DNA of 64,000 bases from Rothia nasimurium. Its GTDB lineage: Bacteria > Actinomycetota > Actinomycetes > Actinomycetales > Micrococcaceae. The notes beneath the pieces were generated by a model that searched no databases, was not told the DNA's origin, and saw only the letters and a list, made by a program, of their open reading frames with translations. The position numbers and the translations under genes are program-made. Positions within the stretch are counted from its first letter, which is position 1. Each line of letters starts with the position of its first letter. Of this stretch, positions 48,407 to 58,055 are shown one piece after another. The stretch lies in assembly GCF_928381705.1 (NCBI RefSeq), contig NZ_CAKMSR010000009.1, forward strand, positions 1 through 64,000, written 5' to 3'.

Positions 48407-49516
48407 TTAGCGCTCGAAAGTTTGCACGTAGTCGGTGAGGTGGTCTAAGAAGGCGCTGGTCTCGGCTTCGGTTCCGGCGGTGACGCGCAGGTAGCCGGGG
48501 ATTCCGTTATCGCGCACCAGGACGCCGCGTTCTAGCAGGTAGTTCCAGGCAGCTTTTTCGTCCTTGAGCCCGCCGAAGAACACAAAGTTAGAATCCGATA
48601 CAGCCGGTTCTAGCCCCAGGCCGGTGAGGTGTTCCACGATGCGGTCGCGCTGGGCGCGGATGTCGTCGACGTTGGCCAGCAGCTGGGTGCGGTGGCGCAG
48701 GGCTGCAATCGCGGTTGCCTGGGTGACGGCTGAGAGGTGGTAGGGCAGGCGAACCAGGCGGACGGCATCGGCAACAGCGGGATCTGCTGCAAAGTAGCCC
48801 AAGCGGGCACCTGCAAGTGCGAAGGCCTTGCTCATGGTGCGAGAGACAACCAGGTTAGGGCGGCCGGGAAGTAGGGTGAGAGCATTCTGGGTGCGGTCTT
48901 GGGCAAACTCTGCGTAGGCCTCATCGACCACGACGATACCGTTGTAGGCTGCCACCGCGTCGTAGACCGCTTCGATAACGTCTAGCCCCAGGCCGGTGCC
49001 GGTGGGGTTATTGGGTGAGCAGAGAATAACGATAGAAGGCTTGTGCTCTTCAATCTGTTCAACTGCTGAAGCTGCGGTGAGGGAGTAGTCGGCTGCGCGG
49101 GTACCCGCGATGAAAGCGGTATTGGTGCCGTCTGCCAGCAGGGGGTACATAGAGTAGGTGGGCACGAAGCTCATGACCGAGCGCCCGGGGCCTCCAAAGA
49201 CCTGCATGAGTTGCTGGAGAATCTCATTGGAGCCGTTAGCTGCCCAGATGTTTTCGGGGGTCAGACCGTGCCCCAGGTAGTCTGCGAGTTCCGCTCTGAG
49301 GGTATCGAACTCGCGGTCGGGGTAGCGATTCAGGGTTACGGCGGCCTCTGCTACATCGCGCGTGATGGCATCGATAACTTCTTGCGGCATGGGGTGGGTG
49401 TTCTCGTTAACGTTGAGGGTTACCGGAACATCAATCATGGGTGCGCCGTAGGGTGAACGGCCCCGCAAATCTTCGCGCAGGGGCAGGGCTTCGAGTGCTG
49501 TGGTAGTTTCGGTCAC
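48407..49516 (-). CDS. hisC: Histidinol-phosphate aminotransferase
   Basis: 369 residues from GTG 49516 (VTETTTALEALPLREDLRG). PLP lysine in RTMSKAFALAGARLGY (about 232), with ANGSNEILQQ and LCSPNNPTGTG segments. An upstream ATG at 49552 is possible, but the GTG follows AGGGGA directly, and a leaderless start at the GTG is plausible. First his gene in the window; hisD is not present upstream. Confidence 0.93.
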   Translation of the reverse strand: MTETTTALEALPLREDLRGRSPYGAPMIDVPVTLNVNENTHPMPQEVIDAITRDVAEAAVTLNRYPDREFDTLRAELADYLGHGLTPENIWAANGSNEILQQLMQVFGGPGRSVMSFVPTYSMYPLLADGTNTAFIAGTRAADYSLTAASAVEQIEEHKPSIVILCSPNNPTGTGLGLDVIEAVYDAVAAYNGIVVVDEAYAEFAQDRTQNALTLLPGRPNLVVSRTMSKAFALAGARLGYFAADPAVADAVRLVRLPYHLSAVTQATAIAALRHRTQLLANVDDIRAQRDRIVEHLTGLGLEPAVSDSNFVFFGGLKDEKAAWNYLLERGVLVRDNGIPGYLRVTAGTEAETSAFLDHLTDYVQTFER

Positions 49517-49591
49517 TCCCCTAGTGTAGCGACCTAGCCCCGTACGCTGCATTCTTGTTTCGCAGTCTGGCATAGGGTACCGCTCTTTTTC

Positions 49592-50194
49592 TTACTGTGA
49601 CTGAGTGTAGACAGGTACCTCAAGAACCTGACCGGGAACCAGCTGTGCGCTGGTGAGGTCGTTAATCTGCATGATGCGATTGATGACGTCGCGATTATCT
49701 TCACCGGGTGCCACATCTGCTGCGATGGTCCAGAGAGTATCGCCGTGCACAACGGTGACCGTTTGGCTAACCGGAACAACAGGTTCGACAGTGGCACTCT
49801 TAGCTTCGCCGGGTGCAAGGAAAGTCAGGGCACCGAGAACCACAAGAGCCACGAGGGTGAGTAGAGGCAGGCCCCTAAAAACCAGGCGCCCCCGGCGGGT
49901 CAAACGGATTTTCCCACGCCCCGTCTTCGCTTTCTGAGACGGTTCTACTACCGCGCTAGGCCGCTGAGCCGGGGTAGAAGCAGCAGGGTGGGAAGGCAGA
50001 TTCCGCAAGGGAGCTACAGGTGCGGGACGCGCAGACACAGGTGCCGCAAAACGAATGCGGTACTGGGGTTGCCGCAGTGCCCCGGCCGATGCGGGCACCT
50101 GCGGGTGCTGACGGACGGTAAAAGTAGCAGCCTGATCAAGGGGCTTCTTCAAAGAAGTACGAGCCATAAACTCGGGCAAGGCGATGGTGCTCAT
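49592..50194 (-). CDS. LysM protein, likely SOS-induced division suppressor (YneA-like)
   Basis: 200 residues from ATG 50194, which has AGGAGA 7 nt upstream. A polar cytoplasmic N-terminus (about 1-110), one TM helix (about 118-138) and a C-terminal LysM domain (VVHGDTLWTIAADVAPGED...QINDLTSAQLVPGQVLEVP). It is divergent from lexA across three LexA-like boxes. That position is shared with YneA/DivS-type proteins that delay division after DNA damage; function here is inferred from context and architecture. Confidence 0.85.
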   Translation of the reverse strand: MSTIALPEFMARTSLKKPLDQAATFTVRQHPQVPASAGALRQPQYRIRFAAPVSARPAPVAPLRNLPSHPAASTPAQRPSAVVEPSQKAKTGRGKIRLTRRGRLVFRGLPLLTLVALVVLGALTFLAPGEAKSATVEPVVPVSQTVTVVHGDTLWTIAADVAPGEDNRDVINRIMQINDLTSAQLVPGQVLEVPVYTQSQ

Positions 50195-50235
50195 AAGTCT
50201 TTCTCCTGATTCACGCTCAAACATTCAACCAAAAG

Positions 50236-50321
50236 TCGAATCTTTGTTCTAAAATTTCTTCGTATCTATGTTCTATCAGAAAAATCGAACATAGTCGAGA
50301 AAAATTAGAACAAATGTTTGA
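50236..50321. promoter_or_regulatory. Three LexA-type SOS boxes between the LysM gene and lexA
   Basis: Against the Gram-positive consensus TCGAAC-N4-GTTCGA: TCGAATCTTTGTTCTA (50236-50251), TCGAACATAGTCGAGA (50285-50300, weaker right half) and TAGAACAAATGTTTGA (50306-50321). They fill the AT-rich divergent promoter region, so LexA should repress both genes. Confidence 0.75.
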
Positions 50322-50412
50322 ATAACCTGTTTGCTTGACATAGTCTTAGAAGACCACTTGATAGTGAACACCGGGTGGCTGACATTTTAAGAACCAACAG
50401 AGACGAGATACC

Positions 50413-51129
50413 GTGAGCGAACGAACTCCGCAGACTCCGGCAAGCCCGCCCCACAAGGGCTCTCGCCCCCTCACTGCCCGCCAGAAAAAAATTTTGAGCG
50501 CCATTTCCAGCGCTATTGATGAGCACGGCTACCCGCCGTCTATGCGTGAAATCGGTGACCTCGTTGGTCTCGCTTCACTCTCATCTGTTACCCACCAGCT
50601 CTCTCGCCTCGAAGAGATGGGCTATATTAGGCGTGACCCCAAGCGTCCTCGCGCCATTGAGGTTCTCACCGGCGAGACCTCCCCTGAAGAAGCAAAGCCT
50701 GAAACCAGCGTCATCACGCTGCCGATTGTGCCCACCTTCGCGCAGACCGACGATAACCTCGCTACCGTTCCCCTGGTGGGCCGTATTGCTGCGGGCTCAC
50801 CCATTGCCGCTGAGCAGGCAATTGAAGACGTCATGACGCTCCCCCGCCAGCTCGTAGGTCAGGGTGACCTCTTTATGCTGCGAGTCAAGGGCGACTCCAT
50901 GGTCGATGCTGCAATCTGCGATGGCGACTGGGTCGTAGTGCGTGCCCAGAACACCGCCCAGAACGGTGACATCGTCGCGGCCCTGCTCGATGACGAGGCC
51001 ACCGTTAAGACCTTCCGCCAGCGCGATGGTCACACCTGGCTGCTGCCCCAGAACACCCAGTACGAGCCCATTCTGGGCGATAAAGCCACCATCATGGGTA
51101 AGGTCGTCTCCGTACTGCGCAGTCTCTAA
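50413..51129 (+). CDS. lexA: LexA SOS repressor
   Basis: 238 residues. N-terminal winged helix ([15 protein letters not shown]...[20 protein letters not shown]), autocleavage site Ala127-Gly128 in GRIAAGSP, S24 protease Ser in [11 protein letters not shown] and Lys in EATVKTF. RecA-DNA filaments (recA is at 63 kb) trigger self-cleavage. GTG start. Confidence 0.97.
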   Translation: MSERTPQTPASPPHKGSRPLTARQKKILSAISSAIDEHGYPPSMREIGDLVGLASLSSVTHQLSRLEEMGYIRRDPKRPRAIEVLTGETSPEEAKPETSVITLPIVPTFAQTDDNLATVPLVGRIAAGSPIAAEQAIEDVMTLPRQLVGQGDLFMLRVKGDSMVDAAICDGDWVVVRAQNTAQNGDIVAALLDDEATVKTFRQRDGHTWLLPQNTQYEPILGDKATIMGKVVSVLRSL

Positions 51130-51147
51130 CGGTGGTCTAGTCTCTCA

Positions 51148-53184
51148 CTAGTCGATTGACTGTTTGAGGCGCTCAAGCGCTCCTAGTACAACGTCCTTGC
51201 GGGTTGTTGTCCAGAAGGGTGGAAGGGATTTCACCAGGTAAGAGCCGTATCGCTGAGTAGCGATGCGGGAGTCAAGGACGGCCACAACTCCCCTGTCACC
51301 GACCGACCGCACCAGGCGGCCGGCGCCCTGGGCCATGCGTACCGCCGCGTGGTAGGCAGAAACAGCCATAAAGCCGTTACCGCCAGCAGCTGCTACCGCC
51401 CGGGTGCGAGCCTGCGACAGCGGATCGTCGGGGCGGGGGAAGGGGATACGGTCCATCATGACCAAGCGGCAGGAGTCGCCAGGAACGTCCACGCCCTGCC
51501 AGAGACTCATGGTGCCGAAAAGGCAGGAATCGGTGTCCTCGGTGAACTCCTGCACCAGGGCGCGCAGAGACGACTCTCCCTGCAGAAGAATGTTCAGGTC
51601 GGTGCGCTCTCGCACGTACTCGGCAGCCAGCTCAGCTCCGCGCTTAGAGGAAAAGAGCCCCAGTGCGCCGCCACCCGAAGCGGTCACAAGCTCAACGATA
51701 CGGTCCAGCTGCTCTACCGAAACTCCCCGCCCAGGTTTAGGCAGGTCAGAGGCTAGATACAGCACGCCCTGTTTGGGGTAGTTAAAGGGAGACCCCACAT
51801 CGATACCGTCCCAGCGCGGAGCGTCCTTACCCATCAGCCCCAGGGCACCAGCGGCGGCATCAAAACTTTCTCCCACCGTCAGCGTCGCAGACGTCAGCAC
51901 CACGGTGCGGTTTTCGAAAAGACCTTCTCGCAGATAACCGGCAACCGAGATAGGTGCAATGTTCAGGGTAGCGGGGTCATCGTCAGCTGCCGCCACATAC
52001 CCCCTACCGGGCTCCCAGGAGCCGATACGAGAAACCCAAATAACCTGATAGAGCGGGTCAGCGGTCAGCATCTTTTCTGAGGTTTCGTGCACCTCGGTCA
52101 GGGCGGCACGCGCCATCTGGCGGCCGGCGTCGCCGTCCTTGTCCCCGCTCTTCGTATCGGTGAGGGCCTGACGCGCCGCATCGCGCACGCGTTCCATGGC
52201 AGCGGCAACCCGGTCAGGCAAGCCCTTGGGCATCATCTCAGCGGGTACCCCATTGAGAGAGTCGTCAAGGGCGAGCGCTGCCTGTTCGAGTGCCTTGTGA
52301 TCAGCGTCCGTGTGCCGCTTGAGGCTGCGGGCAACCTTGGTAATAGCGGCCGGTGATAGTGCCCCGGTGACGGCGCCGGTGACGCGGTCAGCCAGTTCGT
52401 GGGCCTCGTCGATGATGGCGATGTCGTGGTCGGGCAGCACCGCAGCACCCTCAAAGGCGTTGATAGCGAGAAGGGCGTGGTTGGTAATGACGATATCTGA
52501 TTCAGCAGCCCTGGTTCGGGCCATCTCGCTGAAACATTCTTCGACCAGGGGGCACTTTTTGCCCAGGCACTCTGAGGCGGTGACGGCTACCTGCCGCCAT
52601 GCCTTATCGCTCACGCCTGGCAGCAGCTCGTCACGGTCGCCGGTGTCGGTGGTTTGTGCCCATTCGCGAAGGCGCACCACCTCTTCCCCCAGTTTTCCGG
52701 AGGGGCCGGTGGCGCCGGTAGCGGCGTCCATATCGAAGAGGGCGTCGCCATCGTCCTCGGGGTAGCCGCCTTCAAGCTTGTGCAGGCAGACGTAGTTGTT
52801 GCGGCCCTTGAGAATAGCGACGTCGGTTTCGTGCTCGGGTTCATCACCCAGAGATTCCAGCAGGCGCGGAATATCGCGATTAACAATCTGCGATTGCAGG
52901 GCCAGGGTTGCGGTAGCCACCACGATAGGTTTTTCTGCTGTTTGGGCAGCGTGAATGGCAGGTACCAGGTAGCCCAGGGACTTACCGGTGCCGGTGCCAG
53001 CCTGCACCAGCAGGTGTTTTTCGGTGTCGAGGGCGCGGGCTACGTGGGCTGCCATAGTACGCTGGCCGTCGCGCTTCTGGCCGCCGGAACGCTCCACGAC
53101 GGTGTCGAGGAGCTGTAGGACGGGTTTGGCTCCGGGCAGGGTCTCTAGCTCCTGCCCGGTGGGTGCGGTGACGTGGTCGTTCAT
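51148..53184 (-). CDS. dinG: DinG/XPD-type ATP-dependent DNA helicase
   Basis: 678 residues. Walker A QAGTGTGKSLGYLVP (about 60-74); Fe-S cluster cysteines C in NNYVCLHKL, SECLGKKC, VEECF; DEAH box IIDEAHELAD; C-terminal motif VI VRMAQGAGRLVRSVGD. A 5'-3' helicase for damaged DNA, R-loops and recombination intermediates. Its start overlaps the hflX stop by 4 nt. I see no clear SOS box for this operon. Confidence 0.9.
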   Translation of the reverse strand: MNDHVTAPTGQELETLPGAKPVLQLLDTVVERSGGQKRDGQRTMAAHVARALDTEKHLLVQAGTGTGKSLGYLVPAIHAAQTAEKPIVVATATLALQSQIVNRDIPRLLESLGDEPEHETDVAILKGRNNYVCLHKLEGGYPEDDGDALFDMDAATGATGPSGKLGEEVVRLREWAQTTDTGDRDELLPGVSDKAWRQVAVTASECLGKKCPLVEECFSEMARTRAAESDIVITNHALLAINAFEGAAVLPDHDIAIIDEAHELADRVTGAVTGALSPAAITKVARSLKRHTDADHKALEQAALALDDSLNGVPAEMMPKGLPDRVAAAMERVRDAARQALTDTKSGDKDGDAGRQMARAALTEVHETSEKMLTADPLYQVIWVSRIGSWEPGRGYVAAADDDPATLNIAPISVAGYLREGLFENRTVVLTSATLTVGESFDAAAGALGLMGKDAPRWDGIDVGSPFNYPKQGVLYLASDLPKPGRGVSVEQLDRIVELVTASGGGALGLFSSKRGAELAAEYVRERTDLNILLQGESSLRALVQEFTEDTDSCLFGTMSLWQGVDVPGDSCRLVMMDRIPFPRPDDPLSQARTRAVAAAGGNGFMAVSAYHAAVRMAQGAGRLVRSVGDRGVVAVLDSRIATQRYGSYLVKSLPPFWTTTRKDVVLGALERLKQSID

Positions 53185-54785
53185 GCGCGCTGGGTCTCTA
53201 CTGCCCCTGAGGCGATAGCTTCGTCGATTTCAGGTTGCAGTACCTCAAGAAGGTCTTCTTCGAGCACGTACTCAGCGAGGTCAGAGGCTACTTCTTCGCG
53301 GACCAGGGCCTGCACATAGGTACCGTCTTGCACAAAGGCAGTACGCAGGATCTCGGCGTCCCACTCGTGCAGACGGGACACCACGCCACCTGCTGAGAAG
53401 GGTACCAGCAGGTTGAGCTCAATCGAGGGGCGGGGAATGGTGTCCGCAATCTTCTGCTGTAGCTCCTCAATTCCCTCACCGGTGCGAGCCGAGACCACAA
53501 CGTGGTTGGGTTCCTTCTGCCGCAGACGCTCAATGACGAAGGGGTCGGCCGCATCTGCCTTGTTGAGCACGATGATTTCGGGGATGTTTTGGGCATCGAC
53601 CTCGGTAATCACCTGGCGGACGGAGTGAATCTGCCCCTCGGGGTCGGGGTGGGAGACATCCACAACGTGAACGATCACATCAGCGTCGGCAACTTCCTCA
53701 AGGGTAGAGCGGAATGCCTCCACCAGCTGGGTGGGCAGGGCGCGCACGAAACCGACGGTGTCAGATAGGGTGTAGCCCACGCCGTCCGGAGTCTGGGCCT
53801 TGCGTACGGTGGGGTCGAGGGTCGCAAAGAGGGCGTTCTCGACCAGCACGCCGGCGTCGGTGAGGCGGTTGAGCAGGGAGGACTTACCGGCGTTGGTGTA
53901 ACCGGCAATAGCTACGGACGGCACCCGGTTACGCTTGCGGTTCAGGCGCTTGGTTTCGCGGGCAGGAGCCATGGCCGCGATCTCTCGCTTGAGCTTGGCC
54001 ATGCGGGCGCGTAGGCGGCGGCGGTCCATTTCGATTTTGGTTTCACCGGGGCCGCGGGAACCGATACCTTCACCACCGGCGGCACGGCCACCAGCCTGAC
54101 GGGACAGCGAGGCACCCCAGCCGCGCAGACGCGGCAGCATGTATTCGAGCTGGGCCAGCTCAACCTGGGCCTTACCTTCACGCGACTTAGCGTGCTGGGC
54201 GAAGATATCAAGAATCAGGGCGGTCCGGTCAATGACCTTGACCTTGACGATATCTTCAATGGCTCGGCGCTGGGAGGGGGCCAGTTCGGCGTCCACAATC
54301 ACGGTATCAGCGCCGGAAGCTTCAACGATGTCTTTGAGTTCAAGTACCTTGCCTGAGCCCAAGTAGGTGCCCGGGTCGGGCTTGAGGCGGCGCTGCACCA
54401 GGCCGTCCAAAACCTCAGAACCCGCAGTCTCGGCTAGAGCGGCCAGCTCACGCAGGGAATTTTCAGCTTCTTCCAGGGTGCCCTCAGACCAAACACCTGC
54501 CAGCACAACGCGTTCAAGGCGCAGCTGGCGGTATTCAACTTCGGTGACGTCATCGAGTTCGGTCGATAGGCCGGCCACTCGGCGCAGGGCTCGGCGCTCT
54601 TCAAGGTCCTGCTGGTCACCATCGTATTCAGAGTGTTCGCGCTGGTTATTAGAGAGTTCGCGGGCCCTCTCATCGAGCACACTACCGTTGCCCTGTGCCC
54701 GCCCCAGCACGCGGTCTACTGTACGTCTCAGCTGTTCATCTGAGGGAAGTTTGGGGTCATTGCTGGGGGTTGAAGTCTCGGTCAT
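53181..54785 (-). CDS. hflX: GTPase HflX
   Basis: 534 residues. HflX N-terminal domain with GSGKVLELKD and the glycine-rich linker GGRAAGGEGIGSRGPGETKIE, then G1 GYTNAGKSSLLN, G3 DTVGFVRALP, G4 NKAD and G5 SARTG. HflX splits stalled or hibernating ribosomes. The N-terminus is about 75 residues longer than in E. coli, acidic and low in complexity, as often seen in Actinobacteria. Confidence 0.95.
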   Translation of the reverse strand: MTETSTPSNDPKLPSDEQLRRTVDRVLGRAQGNGSVLDERARELSNNQREHSEYDGDQQDLEERRALRRVAGLSTELDDVTEVEYRQLRLERVVLAGVWSEGTLEEAENSLRELAALAETAGSEVLDGLVQRRLKPDPGTYLGSGKVLELKDIVEASGADTVIVDAELAPSQRRAIEDIVKVKVIDRTALILDIFAQHAKSREGKAQVELAQLEYMLPRLRGWGASLSRQAGGRAAGGEGIGSRGPGETKIEMDRRRLRARMAKLKREIAAMAPARETKRLNRKRNRVPSVAIAGYTNAGKSSLLNRLTDAGVLVENALFATLDPTVRKAQTPDGVGYTLSDTVGFVRALPTQLVEAFRSTLEEVADADVIVHVVDVSHPDPEGQIHSVRQVITEVDAQNIPEIIVLNKADAADPFVIERLRQKEPNHVVVSARTGEGIEELQQKIADTIPRPSIELNLLVPFSAGGVVSRLHEWDAEILRTAFVQDGTYVQALVREEVASDLAEYVLEEDLLEVLQPEIDEAIASGAVETQRA

Positions 54786-54872
54786 AGTACCTTTCGAGGT
54801 GGGTTGAGGCGTCCTTCTATTCTAGCTTTTCCGGGGCGGTAAGGGCAGGGGCTTAGCGTAGAATGAACGTCT

Positions 54873-55478
54873 ATGAGTAGCGCGCACTATTTTTCTGAAA
54901 ACCCCACCGGCGATTTTTCGCCCCAGCCTGTGACTGTTGAGCTGGGCGGACGCCGGGTGCAGGTTCTGACCGCTTCCGGCATCTTTAGCCCGGGTGGGGT
55001 TGATAAGGGAACCCGTATTCTCCTCGATGAGGCCCCCGCCCCGCAGGGGGCGCGCATGCTCGATATCGGGTGCGGGTGGGGCCCGATTACCCTGACCCTG
55101 GCGATGGCAGCGCCTGATGCTGAGGTCTACGGGGTCGAGGTGAACTCCCGCTCCGCCCAGCTCACCGAGATGAACGCTGAGCGCCTGGGTCTCACCAACG
55201 TGACGGTAGCTGCCCCCGATGCCCTCGATGAGTCGCTGACCTTCGATACCATCTGGTCTAACCCGCCCATTCGCGTGGGCAAGGACGTTCTACACGGCAT
55301 CATGCGCACCTGGCTCCCCCGCCTGGCCCCCGGCGGTACCGCCTACCTGGTCGTGCAGAAAAACCTGGGCTCAGATTCCCTACAGAAGTGGCTGGCTGAG
55401 ACTTTCCCCGACCTAGAGGTAGCCCGCTACGCTACCTCGAAGGGCTTCCGCATTCTAGAGGTGCACCGCCCGGCGTAG
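54873..55478 (+). CDS. RsmC-like class I methyltransferase
   Basis: 201 residues. AdoMet motif I MLDIGCGWGPITLTLA (about 63-78), acidic motif VYGVEVN, and catalytic motif IV WSNPPIRVGK (about 130). It resembles RsmC/RlmG guanine-N2 rRNA methyltransferases lacking the N-terminal domain. The 3' end overlaps the convergent methyltransferase gene by 24 nt. Confidence 0.85.
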   Translation: MSSAHYFSENPTGDFSPQPVTVELGGRRVQVLTASGIFSPGGVDKGTRILLDEAPAPQGARMLDIGCGWGPITLTLAMAAPDAEVYGVEVNSRSAQLTEMNAERLGLTNVTVAAPDALDESLTFDTIWSNPPIRVGKDVLHGIMRTWLPRLAPGGTAYLVVQKNLGSDSLQKWLAETFPDLEVARYATSKGFRILEVHRPA

Positions 55479-56096
55479 CACCATCACCGCGTCTGGAATG
55501 GTTGCGGGCTCACCCTCGGGTGAGGTGATATCCCGATTCCATTCTTCGGCTAGCACGATTTCAATATCGTCCCGGCCCTGAGCAAGGGCCCGGGCCTCTT
55601 CTGCCGCCTTGACCATGCGGGCCTTGTGTTTGCGGGCGTCCTCGGGGTCAGCGAAGGAGGGGGCACCTGCGTGCGCTACCGATATGAGCTCTCCACCGGG
55701 CTTCAGCAGATCCAGGGCCGCTGCAAGCAGGGGTAGACGGTCAAAGTCAGCGTAGGACTGCAAGAAGCTCGTGACAATCAGGTCAAAACGCTGGTCGGTG
55801 GACCAGTCGGTAAGGTCAGCGTCGATAAAGCTGGCGTCCAACCCTTCGGCTGCCGCGCGGGCGCGAGCGCGCCCTACCGCGACGTCCGAAATATCGATGC
55901 CGGTAGCCTGCCAGCCGCGGGCTGCCAGCCAGAGCACATCCCCGCCTTCGCCGCAGCCAAGGTCAAGGACGGAGCCGGGAGCGCGGTCTCCAATCAGGGT
56001 AACGAGTGAGGCGTTGGGCTTGCCCGACCACATCTGTTCCCGCTCTGAGTAAATCTCGTTCCAGAGTTCCCGGTTGTTTTCTACGTTTTCAGTCAT
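55455..56096 (-). CDS. SAM-dependent methyltransferase (class I)
   Basis: 213 residues. Starts NRELWNEIYSEREQMWSGKPN, typical of tellurite-resistance/TehB-like methyltransferases; motif I is VLDLGCGEGGDVLWLA (about 40-55), followed by GIDISDVAVGRAR. Substrate unknown. Its start is adjacent to the dapF stop codon (1 nt apart), so it is translated from the same message. Confidence 0.85.
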   Translation of the reverse strand: MTENVENNRELWNEIYSEREQMWSGKPNASLVTLIGDRAPGSVLDLGCGEGGDVLWLAARGWQATGIDISDVAVGRARARAAAEGLDASFIDADLTDWSTDQRFDLIVTSFLQSYADFDRLPLLAAALDLLKPGGELISVAHAGAPSFADPEDARKHKARMVKAAEEARALAQGRDDIEIVLAEEWNRDITSPEGEPATIPDAVMVLRRAVHL

Positions 56097-57053
56097 TTAG
56101 CCCAGCAGCACCTTGCCGGTCATAGCGGCAGGGCCTGCCAGGACAACGTGTTCGAGGTTGTCGGGGCCCAGCACGAAGGTGACGGCGAGGGTTCCACCGG
56201 GTACGCGGACCAGCCACTCGTCGGGGGCGTCCTCACCACCCCAGAAACGGGTAGCGGCTGCGGCGGCGCAAGCGCCGGTACCGCAGGAGAGGGTTTCGCC
56301 GACGCCGCGTTCGTGCACGCGCATGCGAATTGAGCCGATATTTTCGGTGGCGGGGTCGCCGTCCTCTGCTGAGATTTCTTCGGGGACGACGAACTCTACG
56401 TTGGTGCCTTCAGGCGGGTTGGGTGAAACCTTGGGGGCCTCGTGCAGGTTCAGCCCGTCAAGTTTTCCGTCGGTGCCCAGCATGACGACGGTATGGGGGT
56501 TGCCCATGGTGATGGACAGGGCCCCGCGGGGAGTGCGTAGGCCCTTGGCGGTCACCTGGGCGTCGGTGCCGTTATCGCGGGCCATGTCACCGTTGATGAA
56601 GCCCCAGGGGCCCATGTCGATGGCGTAGCCGTCTTCGGTGCGGCCCACGGCCTTGATACCGGCGCGGGTGGCGATGAGCAGGCGTCCGCCCTCTTCGAGC
56701 TCAACCAGTTTCTCGGTCAGCAGGTAGTCAACAAAGGCACGTACCCCGTTACCGCACATCTCGGCGATTGAGCCGTCGCCGTTGCGGTAGTCCATGAACC
56801 AGATAGCTTCGGGGGCCTCTTCCAGCAGGTGGGAGGCAAAATCCAGGTGCTCGGTCTTGACCGCGCGGATAAAGCCGTCGGCGCCGATGCCGAAGTGGCG
56901 GTCGGTCACCTTGGCAATGAGCTCAGCCGGTAGGTCGAGCCTAGCTTCGGGGTCGGTGACGAAGATGAAGTCGTTGCCGGTTGCCTGCCCCTTGGTGAGG
57001 GTCTTGCCGGTCAAATCGCCCCAGACGGGGGTTTCTACGGTGTGGGTTGCCAC
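56097..57053 (-). CDS. dapF: Diaminopimelate epimerase
   Basis: 318 residues. The two catalytic cysteines lie in AEMCGNGVRAF (about 99) and SCGTGACAAAAA (about 255). Converts LL- to meso-diaminopimelate for lysine and, in many Actinobacteria, peptidoglycan. The miaB-miaA-dapF order is common in the phylum. Confidence 0.95.
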   Translation of the reverse strand: MATHTVETPVWGDLTGKTLTKGQATGNDFIFVTDPEARLDLPAELIAKVTDRHFGIGADGFIRAVKTEHLDFASHLLEEAPEAIWFMDYRNGDGSIAEMCGNGVRAFVDYLLTEKLVELEEGGRLLIATRAGIKAVGRTEDGYAIDMGPWGFINGDMARDNGTDAQVTAKGLRTPRGALSITMGNPHTVVMLGTDGKLDGLNLHEAPKVSPNPPEGTNVEFVVPEEISAEDGDPATENIGSIRMRVHERGVGETLSCGTGACAAAAATRFWGGEDAPDEWLVRVPGGTLAVTFVLGPDNLEHVVLAGPAAMTGKVLLG

Positions 57054-57089
57054 GGGTTTTGCCTTTCCGTTGTGGGGCGCTTTTTCTTC

Positions 57090-58052
57090 TTAGTCTAGTG
57101 CCTGGTGGCCCTTGATGATGGCCAGGGCCTCGGTGAGCAGATCGGGGCTGGACCAGTCAAGCCAGTGCACCCGTTCATCTGCCCTGAACCAGGTGAGCTG
57201 GCGGCGGGCGAACTGGCGGGTGGCGGTGACGGTATCTTCAACTGCCTGGGCGACAGAATATTCCTCACCGGCAGGCAGCAAGCCGCGGGAGGCGTCCAGA
57301 ACCTTGAGAAATTCCCGGTAGCCGATAGCTGCCGGGGCGGTTTTGCCCCGGCGCAGTCCCTTGGCTTCGAGGGCTTCTACCTCGGCCAGCAGCCCGGCTT
57401 CTTCCATGGTAACTACCCTCTGGTGCAGCCGCTGGTGCAGCTGAGCGCGGTCGCCGTTGAGACCAATTTGCAGGGCAGGCTGGTGGTAGGTGCGGGTGGG
57501 CATGAAGGACGAGAAGGGGCGGCCGGTCACCTCAAAGACCTCAAGGGCGCGCACCAGGCGGCGGTCGTCCTTCACCCGCTCAGCTGATTCGGGGTCAACC
57601 GTGCGCAGGCGCTGAAGTAGGGGGCCGGGGCCGGACGCCGCCAGTTCAGCTTCCAGCCGGGAGCGCACCATTGGGTCGGTTTCGGGAAATTCCAGAACGT
57701 CCAGGGCAGCTCGCACATACAGGCCGGAGCCACCGACCAGAATCGGGTAGTTCCCGCGAGCACGAATCTCATCAAAAATCTGCCGGGCCTGAGCCTGGAA
57801 GGTAGCGACCGAGGCTTCCTCCGTGACATCGAGGGTGTCGAGCAGGTGGTGGGGAACCCCCCGCATTTCTTCGGCAGTGACCTTGGCGGTGCCGATATCC
57901 ATACCCCGGTAGAACTGCATGGAATCGGCGTTGACACACTCCCCGCCCACAGCCCGTGCCAGCTCGATAGCGAGGGCGCTTTTACCTGAGCCGGTGGGGC
58001 CCACCACCGCAATGATGGGCAGGGAGCTGCTGGCGGCGTCCTTCTCTGTCAT
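57090..58052 (-). CDS. miaA: tRNA dimethylallyltransferase
   Basis: 320 residues. P-loop [17 protein letters not shown] (about 16-32), [17 protein letters not shown] and [13 protein letters not shown] are conserved. Adds the isopentenyl group to A37 of tRNAs reading U-starting codons. 3 nt after miaB. Confidence 0.96.
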   Translation of the reverse strand: MTEKDAASSSLPIIAVVGPTGSGKSALAIELARAVGGECVNADSMQFYRGMDIGTAKVTAEEMRGVPHHLLDTLDVTEEASVATFQAQARQIFDEIRARGNYPILVGGSGLYVRAALDVLEFPETDPMVRSRLEAELAASGPGPLLQRLRTVDPESAERVKDDRRLVRALEVFEVTGRPFSSFMPTRTYHQPALQIGLNGDRAQLHQRLHQRVVTMEEAGLLAEVEALEAKGLRRGKTAPAAIGYREFLKVLDASRGLLPAGEEYSVAQAVEDTVTATRQFARRQLTWFRADERVHWLDWSSPDLLTEALAIIKGHQALD

Positions 58053-58055
58053 GGG

